This document shows positions 54,354 to 62,733 of a stretch of DNA of 64,000 nt, piece after piece. The notes beneath the pieces were generated by a model, which saw only the letters and a list, made by a program, of their open reading frames with translations, was not told the DNA's origin and searched no databases. A program made the position numbers and the translations under genes. The stretch is from an uncultured Butyricimonas sp. Lineage in GTDB: Bacteria; Bacteroidota; Bacteroidia; Bacteroidales; Marinifilaceae. The stretch lies in assembly GCA_944321845.1 (NCBI GenBank), contig CALUMT010000034.1, forward strand, positions 1-64,000. Direction: 5' to 3'. Each line of letters opens with the position of its first letter. The first letter of the stretch is position 1.

Positions 54354-54539
54354 AACATCACTTTTCTTTAAAAGACTTATCCTTACTCTTACGTGGCCAT
54401 CACCAATATTTCCATCCAGGACGACTCAGCCATCTTGTCATCCCAGGAGATTTCAATATTCCTCTTGCAGAAATATAAGCAGCAATTACTATGAATATAA
54501 TTACCTCTCTACTCCCCAACACACATTCCCCCACTTTCC

Positions 54540-54594
54540 TCTCCTACTGATCACTTCCTGTTCACCTATCAATTACCCACTGTTTCAACCAACA
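54540..54594 (-). repeat. Degenerate 11-bp tandem repeat array, locus 3
   Basis: Read on the plus strand the units are TCTCCTACTGA, TCACTTCCTGT, TCACCTATCAA, TTACCCACTGT, TTCAACCAACA. The reverse complement gives the NNAGNARGTGA-type consensus of the arrays at 2376-2441 and 22681-22724. Column 1 (T) is invariant, and columns 2-4 favour C, A and C. A further copy (CCACTTTCCTC) lies at 54531 with a 2-bp shift. The rest of 54354-54810 holds no gene I can support. Confidence 0.55.
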
Positions 54595-54810
54595 GAACGC
54601 CAGCAAGAGAAGAGCCTTTCCTCACCCTTTCACACTTAATAAGGAATAAGTCGACCATAAGCACCAGTAAGAATTCCTTTGCCACGAGAGACTCTCCTGC
54701 CTAAAAAAGAAAAATCAGATTTCACTGCAGAAGATTTGTGGAGACAGGATATATCCCGTATTTTTGAAAACTGGAAAAAACATTTCAAGGACTATTCAAT
54801 ACAACAGATC

Positions 54811-55851
54811 GTGGAAAAATTAAATATCAGAAGTTGCTCGATGCAACAGATTGCAGAGGTACTTACGACTCACGGGGAGAAAGCATTCCGGGCCAAACAG
54901 ATATGGCAATGGTTATGGCAAAAAGGAATTACCAATTTCAACGAGATGAGCAATCTCTCGCTTAAGACCCGCCAATTTCTGGATGAACATTTCATTCTGC
55001 AGACAGGCGAACTGACCCACAAGCAGGAAAGCGAGGACGGGACAACGAAACTGGGATTGACCCAACCGGACGGTGCCCTCATCGAATGCGTACTCATCCC
55101 GGGACGGGATAAGGCCACAGCTTGCGTGTCATCACAAGTGGGATGTAAATTACGCTGCTCGTTCTGCGCCACGGGAGGCCTGGGATTCACGCGGGACCTG
55201 CAGCCGGAGGAAATCTTCGATCAGGTTGTCACCGTGAAACGCCTGGCCGAAGAACGGGGTATGCCGCTCACGAATATCGTCTTCATGGGAATGGGAGAAC
55301 CCCTGTTGAATTACGACAACGTGCTCGCCGCCATTGACCGCATTACCGCGGAAGACGGGCTGGGAATGTCGCCATACCGGCTCACGCTTTCGACGTCCGG
55401 GATCGTGGAAGGCATCCGCCGACTGGCAGATGACGGGGTTCGTTTCAATCTGGCCGTATCGCTTCACTCTGCCGTGAATGCCACCCGGGACCGTATTATG
55501 CCGGTAAACCGTGCTTATCCCCTACCGCAACTGGCGGAAGCCATCAAGTATTTCGTGGATAAGACGGGAACTCGCCCCACGTTCGAGTACCTGCTGCTCC
55601 GGGACGTGAACGACAGTCTCGAGGATGCCAAGGCCCTTGCCCAATTCTGCCGACAGTTCCCGGTAAAAATCAACATCATCGAATACAACGAGGTGGATAA
55701 CGCCCCTTACCGCCATAGCCCGGACACTCACCGGGATGCCTTCGTACGCTTCCTGGAGAGCAAGAATATCGTGGTCAACGTGCGACGCAGCAAGGGACGG
55801 GATATTGACGCCGCCTGCGGACAATTGGCAAATAAAAACCGACGTTCATGA
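54811..55851 (+). CDS. rlmN: Dual-specificity 23S rRNA A2503 / tRNA A37 C2-methyltransferase
   Basis: A radical SAM enzyme that methylates C2 of A2503 in 23S rRNA and A37 of some tRNAs. Core motifs are KAFRAKQIWQWLWQKG, CVSSQVGCKLRCSFCATGG (the [4Fe-4S] cysteines CxxxCxxC), NIVFMGMGEPLLNYDNV, TLSTSGIVEGI, NLAVSLHSA and the C-terminal RRSKGRDIDAACGQLA with the methyl-carrying Cys. The frame stays open from a TTG at 54679, but the family needs only about 25 residues before FRAKQ; GTG at 54811 (EKLNIRSCSMQQIAEVL follows) gives 346 residues. ATG 54841 is the other option. The stop overlaps rmuC by ATGA. Confidence 0.93.
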   Translation: MEKLNIRSCSMQQIAEVLTTHGEKAFRAKQIWQWLWQKGITNFNEMSNLSLKTRQFLDEHFILQTGELTHKQESEDGTTKLGLTQPDGALIECVLIPGRDKATACVSSQVGCKLRCSFCATGGLGFTRDLQPEEIFDQVVTVKRLAEERGMPLTNIVFMGMGEPLLNYDNVLAAIDRITAEDGLGMSPYRLTLSTSGIVEGIRRLADDGVRFNLAVSLHSAVNATRDRIMPVNRAYPLPQLAEAIKYFVDKTGTRPTFEYLLLRDVNDSLEDAKALAQFCRQFPVKINIIEYNEVDNAPYRHSPDTHRDAFVRFLESKNIVVNVRRSKGRDIDAACGQLANKNRRS

Positions 55852-57092
55852 CCGAAGTCCTGCTTATTATCATCCTCATTCTCCTCGTCGTGAACACGAT
55901 TCTTCTGTTTACCCGCGGAGGGGAGAACAACCGTCTGCTCAAGAGCATCGAACGGCTGGAACAGACCCTGAAAGAAGAAAATCGCTATACCCGGGAGGCT
56001 GACGAGCAACGGGCTCGCCGGGACCGGGAGGAATTGACCGCATCCCTCGCCACGTTCAGGAAAGAACACCGGGAAGCCCTGCAGGAAATCACCGGACGTG
56101 TGCAACAGGCCATCCAGAATTTCCGGGACACGTTCACGGAACACATGAACGCCGCCGAACGCCGCCAGCAGGAATCACTCCGTTCCACGGAGAAACGCCT
56201 GGACGAAATGCGGGCCACCGTGGACGAGAAACTGCAGAAAACCTTGAACGAACGAATCGGGCAGTCCTTTATGCTCGTGGGTAAGCAACTGGAGAATGTA
56301 CAGAAAGGTATCGGGGAGATGCAAAGCCTGGCCCAGGACGTGGGCAGCCTGAAACGGGTGTTGAGCAACGTGAAGATCCGGGGAACCGTGGGCGAAGTAC
56401 AACTCGGGATGTTGCTGGAACAGTTGTTGGCCCCGGATCAGTACGAGGCTAACGTGCACCCGTTCCCGGGAAGCAGCAACGTGGTGGAATTCGCCATCAA
56501 ACTCCCGGGCAAGGAAGAGACGGAAGGCCCCGTCTACCTGCCGATTGACGCCAAATTCCCGAAAGACGTGTACGAGCAATTGCTTGACGCCTACGACAGT
56601 GCCGATGCCACCCGAGTGGAAGCCGCTTCCCGCGTGATGGAACAAACGGTACGGGGAATGGCCCGGGACATCCGGGACAAGTATATCGCACCGCCCCACA
56701 CGACAGATTTCGGTATCATGTTTCTCCCCTTCGAGGGAATTTACGGGGAAGTTACCCGCCGGACAGCCTTACTGGAGCAATTGCAACGGGAATACCATGT
56801 CATTGTCACCGGCCCCACGACGTTGGCTGCCATTTTGAACAGCCTGCAGATGGGATTCCGGACGCTAGCCCTCCAGAAACGGGGCAGCGAGGTATGGCGG
56901 GTACTGGGAGAAGTGAAGACGGAATTCGGGAAATTCAGCGCATTGCTGGAAAAGGCACAGAAGAACCTGCAAACCGCCGGCAACCAGCTGGAGGAGGTAA
57001 TGGGACGACGCACCCGCGCCATTCAACGCCGCCTGCAAAGCGCCGAAGCCCTCGCTCCCGGGGAAGAGCATTCCCTGCTGACGGAAGAATAA
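55848..57092 (+). CDS. rmuC: DNA recombination protein RmuC
   Basis: A 414-residue RmuC-family protein. An N-terminal membrane anchor (VLLIIILILLVVNTILLF) is followed by a long coiled coil (about 30-160) and the RmuC nuclease-like core: NVKIRGTVGEVQLGMLLEQL, LAPDQYEANV, LPIDAKFPKDVYEQLLDAYD, IAPPHTTDFGIMFLPFEGIY and VTGPTTLAAILNSLQMGF. RmuC limits inversions at short inverted repeats and, in recent work, cuts invading DNA; PD-(D/E)xK-type residues lie in PIDAKFP. Translationally coupled to rlmN by ATGA. Confidence 0.94.
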   Translation: MTEVLLIIILILLVVNTILLFTRGGENNRLLKSIERLEQTLKEENRYTREADEQRARRDREELTASLATFRKEHREALQEITGRVQQAIQNFRDTFTEHMNAAERRQQESLRSTEKRLDEMRATVDEKLQKTLNERIGQSFMLVGKQLENVQKGIGEMQSLAQDVGSLKRVLSNVKIRGTVGEVQLGMLLEQLLAPDQYEANVHPFPGSSNVVEFAIKLPGKEETEGPVYLPIDAKFPKDVYEQLLDAYDSADATRVEAASRVMEQTVRGMARDIRDKYIAPPHTTDFGIMFLPFEGIYGEVTRRTALLEQLQREYHVIVTGPTTLAAILNSLQMGFRTLALQKRGSEVWRVLGEVKTEFGKFSALLEKAQKNLQTAGNQLEEVMGRRTRAIQRRLQSAEALAPGEEHSLLTEE

Positions 57093-57143
57093 AAAGTATT
57101 TTTCATTCACGAACTGTCTACAAAATAAAAAGAGCCGGTTTTA

Positions 57144-57175
57144 TTTGTCTTCGCCAAAGGCATTTTATATTTTTG
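57144..57175 (+). promoter_or_regulatory. Sigma-A promoter of the nucleotidyltransferase-kinase operon
   Basis: TTTG (57144-57147), 20 bp, TATTTTTG (57168-57175), 35 bp before the ATG at 57211. Confidence 0.65.
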
Positions 57176-57210
57176 CAGGAATGGTTGAATCTTAAAAAAC
57201 AAAAAACGAC

Positions 57211-58113
57211 ATGGAAAACAGACACGATAAGACGACGTTACTGATCATGGCTGCAGGGATGGGATCCCGTTTTGGCAGTTTAAAACAATTAGCACTACTC
57301 GGACCGCACCAAAAGACATTGTTGCACTACTCGATTTACGATGCCGTACACGCGGGATTCAATAAAATCGTATTCATCATCCGCCGCAGTTTCGAGCAGG
57401 AATTCCAGGAAGCGGTAGGACGTTATGCCGAAAGTCTTGTTGAAACACACTATTGTTTCCAGGAAATGGAACACCTTCCAGGAGGAATGCCTCCCATTGA
57501 ACGGGAAAAACCATGGGGAACAGCACATGCCATCTGGAGCGCCAAAGATTGTATCAACGAACCCTTTATCGCGATCAACGCGGATGATTTCTACGGCAGG
57601 GACGCTTTCGTGAAAATGCATGACTTCGTGGCCAACAATCCGGACGAACGCTGCTTCAGCCTGGCAGGATATCGCCTGGCCGCCACGTTATCGGAGAACG
57701 GTACCGTGTCTCGCGGTGTATGCGCCATGGACGAAGAGGGATACTTGCAAAGCGTGACGGAAACGCTGAAAATAGGACGGGAAGGAGATATTATCCGGGA
57801 TGCCGAAACCGGCAAGATTCTGAATGCTGACGATACAGTATCCATGAATTTCTGGGGCTTTACCCCGATATTATTCCCGGAAATCGAGCGGCAATTCGTG
57901 GATTTCTACCACGCCAACAGCAATAACCCGAAAGCTGAGATTTACATTCCCAAAGTGGTCGACAACATGATCCACGCGGGAGAGGTGAAAGTAAAAGTGC
58001 TGCGTACCGATGCCAAATGGTTTGGAGTCACGTACAAGGAAGATACAGATTTAGTTAACAACGCCTTGGCAAAATTCGATGCGGAAGGCTTATATACAGA
58101 CATGGGCAAATGA
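57211..58113 (+). CDS. Sugar-1-phosphate nucleotidyltransferase
   Basis: A 300-residue NTP-transferase. TTLLIMAAGMGSRFGSLKQL (9-28) is the nucleotide-binding signature; INADDFYGRDAF holds the metal-binding Asp pair, with KPWGTAHAIWSA before it. The C-terminal part contains SMNFWGFTPILFPEI and KAEIYIPKVVDNM, and TDAKWFGVTYKEDTDLV near the end. The neighbouring sugar kinase (4-bp overlap) suggests a two-step route from free sugar to UDP-sugar, comparable in logic to AmgK/MurU or NahK pathways. Sugar identity cannot be deduced. Confidence 0.88.
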   Translation: MENRHDKTTLLIMAAGMGSRFGSLKQLALLGPHQKTLLHYSIYDAVHAGFNKIVFIIRRSFEQEFQEAVGRYAESLVETHYCFQEMEHLPGGMPPIEREKPWGTAHAIWSAKDCINEPFIAINADDFYGRDAFVKMHDFVANNPDERCFSLAGYRLAATLSENGTVSRGVCAMDEEGYLQSVTETLKIGREGDIIRDAETGKILNADDTVSMNFWGFTPILFPEIERQFVDFYHANSNNPKAEIYIPKVVDNMIHAGEVKVKVLRTDAKWFGVTYKEDTDLVNNALAKFDAEGLYTDMGK

Positions 58114-59198
58114 GTGAACAGATAAAGAAAATCTTCGAAGAATTCTCGTGCAGCGGGAAATTTGTCTCGGCCAAACCCTACGGTTCGGGCCATATCAACG
58201 ACACGTTCCGCGTGCAGGTAGATGAAGAAGTCGAGTACATCCTTCAACGGTTGAACACCGGCGTCTTCAAGGATATTCCCAAACTGATGCAAAACAAGGA
58301 ACGGGTATGCCAACATATCCGGAACAAATTATTGCGCAACAAGATCAGCGACATTACCCGGAAATACATCACCTATTATTACACTCCCAAAGGGAAACCC
58401 TATTACAAGGACTACGACGGGAATTACTGGACCCTGTCCCTTTTCATCAAAGGTTCGAAAAGTTACGATGTCATTCCCAACGCGGAGATCGCTTATCAAA
58501 TCGGATCTGGACTGGGGGAATTCGAGAACCGTATCGCGGATTTCGATGCCACGTTGCTCATCGAGACCATTCCCTTGTTCCACAATGTCCCCCGCAGGTT
58601 GAACGACTTGAAAAACGCGATAGCCAAAGCGGAACCGGAACGGCTGGAAAAAAGCAAGGAACTGCTGGAGTACCTTGCCCGGTTCGACCAACCGATGCTG
58701 GAACTGCAACGGATGCGTGATGAAGGTATTCTTCCTTTACGGGTCACCCACAACGACACGAAAGCGAACAACTTGTTATTGGATGCCAACGACCGCCCCT
58801 TGTGTATGATCGACCTGGATACCGTGATGCCCGGACTGGTGCATTATGATTTCGGGGATGCCATTCGCTCCGCCTGCAATTCCGCCGGAGAAGAGACAAG
58901 GGACGAGAATGAGGTATTTTTTAAAATGGATTTCTTTGAAGCCTTCACGAAAGGATTCATGGAAAAGGCCCGCAACCAGTTCACCTACAAAGAAAAGAAG
59001 ACATTGGCCCAAGGGTGTGTTTTAATGACCTACCTGCAGGCAGTCCGTTTCCTGACGGATTATCTGGACGGCGACCACTATTACCCCATCACTTATCCGG
59101 AACACAACCTGCAACGGACTAAAGTACAGGTGCAGCTATTGAAGGAAATAGAGAAACATTACGACCACATCAACAAGTTTATCCAACAATACTGCTAA
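58110..59198 (+). CDS. Anomeric sugar kinase of the aminoglycoside phosphotransferase fold (NahK-like)
   Basis: A 362-residue APH/choline kinase-fold protein. PYGSGHINDTFRV (23-35) is the ATP-binding loop, LQRLNTGVFKD contains a strand usual for N-acetylhexosamine kinase relatives, VTHNDTKANNLLLD is the catalytic loop (Brenner motif HNDxxxxN) and CMIDLDTVMPGLVHYDFGD the metal-binding loop. NahK phosphorylates the anomeric carbon of GlcNAc/GalNAc; the upstream nucleotidyltransferase could use that product. The start overlaps the previous stop by ATGA. Strong terminator downstream. Confidence 0.87.
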   Translation: MSEQIKKIFEEFSCSGKFVSAKPYGSGHINDTFRVQVDEEVEYILQRLNTGVFKDIPKLMQNKERVCQHIRNKLLRNKISDITRKYITYYYTPKGKPYYKDYDGNYWTLSLFIKGSKSYDVIPNAEIAYQIGSGLGEFENRIADFDATLLIETIPLFHNVPRRLNDLKNAIAKAEPERLEKSKELLEYLARFDQPMLELQRMRDEGILPLRVTHNDTKANNLLLDANDRPLCMIDLDTVMPGLVHYDFGDAIRSACNSAGEETRDENEVFFKMDFFEAFTKGFMEKARNQFTYKEKKTLAQGCVLMTYLQAVRFLTDYLDGDHYYPITYPEHNLQRTKVQVQLLKEIEKHYDHINKFIQQYC

Positions 59199-59206
59199 AA
59201 CACGAT

Positions 59207-59247
59207 AAAAAATGGCGAGGTTTATTTCGTAACCTCGCCATTTTTCT
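59207..59247. terminator. Bidirectional terminator between sugar kinase and HMA genes
   Basis: A 15-bp perfect stem (59208-59222 with 59231-59245; core ATGGCGAGG / CCTCGCCAT) with an 8-nt loop, flanked by A-run and T-run, lies between convergent genes. Confidence 0.92.
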
Positions 59248-59262
59248 TTTCACGGCCAAATG

Positions 59263-59727
59263 CTATTTGGCTTTCTCATCTTCAGGTGCCTCACAACAAG
59301 ATTCCTTGCAAGTACACTTCGCTTTCCCTTTGGCGCAATCTTTCGTGCAACTTTCCAGGCATTTGTCTCCTCCACAACGCCCAGAAGTAAATTCCGGACA
59401 TTGAGCGGCCTTCGGGCAAATCAATTTACCATTTTTGTCACACATTCCCAACACCTTCACGTCATGACGTTCAATAGCCGCCCGCAAAGCCGGAACAGAA
59501 TTCTTGTCGGTTCGGTAAGTGACAGTTATCGTGGTGTCCTTCATGTTAAACTCATACTTCTTCACCCCTTTCTCGAAGGGCAAGTTCTTATCCAGTTTAG
59601 CCTTACAGGAAGGACAATGGATTGCTGCCTTGAAAATTACCGTCGTATCTTTCTTTACGGTTGCACTTAAACTTAAACCTGTCAAAACAAACAGGATCGT
59701 TAAAAACATGAATTGAATTGTTTTCAT
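59263..59727 (-). CDS. Exported heavy-metal-associated (HMA) protein with Cys-rich tail
   Basis: A 154-residue exported protein. Signal peptide (MKTIQFMFLTILFVLTGLSLSA); an HMA-like ferredoxin fold at about 28-100 with metal site HCPSC (Cys38, Cys41), FEKGVKKYEFNMKDTTITVTY and VPALRAAIERHDVKVLG. The last 58 residues hold 11 cysteines (CDK, CPK, CPE, CGG, CLE, CTK, CAK, CTC, SCC), resembling a metallothionein-like tail. Probably a periplasmic copper or other soft-metal chaperone or scavenger. Last gene of the HYC_CC_PP-TonB receptor-HMA set, 25 bp after the receptor. Confidence 0.83.
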   Translation of the reverse strand: MKTIQFMFLTILFVLTGLSLSATVKKDTTVIFKAAIHCPSCKAKLDKNLPFEKGVKKYEFNMKDTTITVTYRTDKNSVPALRAAIERHDVKVLGMCDKNGKLICPKAAQCPEFTSGRCGGDKCLESCTKDCAKGKAKCTCKESCCEAPEDEKAK

Positions 59728-59752
59728 AATCTACAGTATTTAAATGTTAATG

Positions 59753-62044
59753 TTATTTTCTATCAAGAGAGAAACGTAGTCCCAAATAAAATTTACGGCC
59801 ATGCAAAGGTCCCCACACCTTAGATGAATCAAAATGAGATCCCCAGGGATTCCCGGCATCCACGATAGGGTTCTTCTGCGTGAAGTCACCAATATTTTCA
59901 CAGCCCACGTACACGCTCCATAAACGGAAATATTTCGTTACCTGAGCATTCATCAATTGAAACGCATCAAAACGGGAGGCAACCCGGTACTCGTCCTCAA
60001 TTCCTCCCTGATCGGGGATCCGGCCATAACCGTTAAATTGCGTGGTGAAATCAAATTGCCATTTTTTCAGATTCGTGAAATAAGAGAGACTAACCAGTCC
60101 CTTGTAACGATTCGTCAAAGGAGCCGACTGTAATTTCCCGTTCACGGTATATTTCACGTCATTATAACGATATGCCAATGTAGCTTCCAATCGAGGAATC
60201 AACTCGTATTTTACCTCAGCCTGATAGCAGTTGGAATATGATTTCCCATCCAGGTTATAAAAATTCACCCGGGAATAATCTGATTCGTTATCCACGATAA
60301 CCTGTTCGGCAAAACGGGTATGATAGTAGTCCAGATTCAGGTTAAACACTCTTCCCCAAAGATCAAACTTCTGATTCCAGTTCACTCCCACGTTCCAGGC
60401 ATCTTCCATCTTTAGCGTGGACAATTCCCCCACGTGGTCAGCCAACAATTTCCCGTTAACATAGATTGAAGCGGCAGATGCCAACAAATTACTGTTCTCC
60501 GCCAGGATATTCGCGGCTCGGGAGCCTCTCCCCACAGACAATTTCAATGACGTCATGTCAGTAGGGCGATAAACGAGATGCAAACGGGGCGTGAACAGGC
60601 TACCATAAATATTATGATAATCGTAACGCAAACCAAGCATTAAGGTGAAGCGTTGATCCCAGAAATCTCCCGTGTATTGGAAAAAGACTCCAGGCACCCG
60701 CTCTTCCCGGGAGAAATTAACCTGATCCGTAAGTTGTCCTTCTCCATTGACGAATATTCTATCCTGAAAATCCTCATCAAATTTATCATAATTAAAACTC
60801 AACCCTGCTGAAAATTTCTGATTCGGATTTGTCCCGAAAATAGACTGATAGATATAGTTCAGAAACAGACTCTGCTGACGGGCATCATACTGTTTCAACC
60901 CATAATAGGAATCCTGCGAATGATCCGAGAAGTTAACGATTAACGCCATCGTGGTATACTCGTACTGCGGCATCAAATAGCCCAACTTCAAGAATGCCTC
61001 GTAACGTCGGGTATCAATCCCGATTTGATACAAGCCCAAATCGGATTCTACCATGGAGGCAGCATGAGCGCCATGTCCGCCTTGTCCTCCCAACCGATCC
61101 TCGCTTACAAACTTTCCTCCAAACTGCAGGAACCAGGTTTCATCCTTATAAGCCCAACGGTTCATCAGGTTATATTGCGTCTTCTTCGGCATATCCAGGA
61201 ATCCATCCCCGTTTCCGTCATGCCCTTCTTCCATCCAATCACCGTGCAGGAAAAACATGGTACTCCACTTATCCGACAGTTTAAAGCTAAAGTTTGTATT
61301 TCCCTCATACATACCCTCGCTACTGGTAAAGAAGTTAGCGTACAGCATTTCCGGATCCGTCGGTTTCTTGTAATCCACGCTAATCTGTCCGGCCATGGAT
61401 TCATATCCGTTAATAACAGAACTTGTACCCTTTGACACCGAAATGGAAGACATCCAGGGGCCCGGCACGTAACTTAAACCGAACAACGAGGCCAACCCCT
61501 TAAAATTGGGCATATTCTCGGTTAACATCTGCACGTATTTACCCGTCAATCCAAGCAACTGAATCTGTTTGGCTCCCGTGACAGCATCCGCGTACGAGAC
61601 ATCCACCGAGGCATTGGTCTCAAAACTCTCTCCCAAATTACAACATGCAGCTTTCATCAGCTCCGTTCCCGTGATGATTTGCTCGATAACCGCTCCTCTT
61701 GTCGTCATCACCGTACTTTGTTTACGGGCCTCCACGCTAACCTCATCAAGCTGTTCTCCCGAGAAGAGGAAGAATTGCACAAAGCGGTCATCCGCACTAA
61801 CCGTTAATGTATCTGCCTGATATCCGATAAAACTTGCCACCAGGCGTCCCCCCGCATCCCGTTTTATTTTGAACTCGCCATTAGCATCCGTCACAACCCC
61901 TTTCGTCGTTCCGGCCCAATAGACATTGGCCCCCGCCAAAGGGCTCTCCATATCATCTGCCTTTTCCATAACACGTCCACGAATCATTTGTGCCTGAGCC
62001 GAGGAAAACATGAAAAGACAGACCAACCAATATAAATATCTCAT
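59753..62044 (-). CDS. TonB-dependent receptor, probably metal-related
   Basis: A 763-residue outer-membrane receptor. Signal MRYLYWLVCLFMFSSAQAQ; carboxypeptidase-like domain about 21-95; plug about 100-230 with CCNLGESFETNASVDVSYAD (Cys134-Cys135), QLLGLTGKYVQMLTENMPNF and GYESMAGQISVDYKKP; barrel ending LGLRFSLDRK. Two loops rich in potential metal ligands are visible: HGDWMEEGHDGNGDG and GGQGGHGAHAASM. The flanking Cys-rich HYC_CC_PP and HMA genes suggest copper or a related metal; no direct proof in sequence. Confidence 0.9.
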   Translation of the reverse strand: MRYLYWLVCLFMFSSAQAQMIRGRVMEKADDMESPLAGANVYWAGTTKGVVTDANGEFKIKRDAGGRLVASFIGYQADTLTVSADDRFVQFFLFSGEQLDEVSVEARKQSTVMTTRGAVIEQIITGTELMKAACCNLGESFETNASVDVSYADAVTGAKQIQLLGLTGKYVQMLTENMPNFKGLASLFGLSYVPGPWMSSISVSKGTSSVINGYESMAGQISVDYKKPTDPEMLYANFFTSSEGMYEGNTNFSFKLSDKWSTMFFLHGDWMEEGHDGNGDGFLDMPKKTQYNLMNRWAYKDETWFLQFGGKFVSEDRLGGQGGHGAHAASMVESDLGLYQIGIDTRRYEAFLKLGYLMPQYEYTTMALIVNFSDHSQDSYYGLKQYDARQQSLFLNYIYQSIFGTNPNQKFSAGLSFNYDKFDEDFQDRIFVNGEGQLTDQVNFSREERVPGVFFQYTGDFWDQRFTLMLGLRYDYHNIYGSLFTPRLHLVYRPTDMTSLKLSVGRGSRAANILAENSNLLASAASIYVNGKLLADHVGELSTLKMEDAWNVGVNWNQKFDLWGRVFNLNLDYYHTRFAEQVIVDNESDYSRVNFYNLDGKSYSNCYQAEVKYELIPRLEATLAYRYNDVKYTVNGKLQSAPLTNRYKGLVSLSYFTNLKKWQFDFTTQFNGYGRIPDQGGIEDEYRVASRFDAFQLMNAQVTKYFRLWSVYVGCENIGDFTQKNPIVDAGNPWGSHFDSSKVWGPLHGRKFYLGLRFSLDRK

Positions 62045-62145
62045 TTTTAAATATTCCTTGTTGATTATCTTAAATTAATATTATACACCAATCCTTACTC
62101 CTGAAAAACATTCCAGGAAAAGCATCACATAATACCAATCAGATT

Positions 62146-62568
62146 TCAACAACGGAAGGTACACAGCACCTCACAAGGTGGAGAAGTATCCATGTACCCA
62201 TCAGAAAGAATAAAATGGTTTACAATAACGGCTGGATAATCCACCGCAGTCAATTGCATCACATTCACAACACCCAAGTCCGTGAATTCGAAATGATGAT
62301 TAACAGCAAAATAATTATTATCGACTTGATAATACGAATGCTCCTTATCTGCATTCTCGCAAGAAGAAGCCTTTCCTTCCTTGCAGGAATGACAACAATT
62401 GCAGAACTGAAGGGCTGAACCTCCCTCCTCGAAAGAAACGAGAAAAAACTGCCACTGATAAACGTGACAACGCTTACAATACGTCTTGTTTACGTTTATC
62501 CCCACTGTCCCGGCCAGAAATACCAGCAACAGGAATAAGGACGATATGTTCAATCGCTTTTTTCTCAT
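62146..62568 (-). CDS. HYC_CC_PP-type small exported Cys-rich protein
   Basis: A 140-residue protein with an N-terminal hydrophobic segment (LFLLLVFLAGTVGINV). Conserved elements of the HYC_CC_PP family are visible: TYCKRC, CNCCHSC and SPPCE, plus a Cys pair near the C-terminus. Such proteins accompany TonB receptors and HMA proteins in Bacteroidota, as here, and are presumed to handle metal; function unproven. Start at 62568; a TATATTTG -7 box (62581-62574, minus) lies immediately upstream, leaving almost no leader, so either the leader is very short or the start or promoter is different. Confidence 0.75.
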   Translation of the reverse strand: MRKKRLNISSLFLLLVFLAGTVGINVNKTYCKRCHVYQWQFFLVSFEEGGSALQFCNCCHSCKEGKASSCENADKEHSYYQVDNNYFAVNHHFEFTDLGVVNVMQLTAVDYPAVIVNHFILSDGYMDTSPPCEVLCTFRC

Positions 62569-62733
62569 TGTTGCAAATATATATTTTATCGAACATAAAA
62601 AAACAACTCAACGCTTTATTATCAAAAAATTAACATCTATTCAAAATAAACTTACCCGACACACGGGAAAATAACAGAAAAAGTTGTACTTTCGAACTTC
62701 ATATAAAAAGTACCATTTATACATTTAGCAAAT

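Noticed and set aside
54350-54478. A 42-codon frame overlapping the Wzi-type stop codon by ATGA
   Set aside because: The coupling-like overlap is suggestive, but the product shows no signal, domain or conservation I can judge, and the same bases belong to a longer shadow frame.
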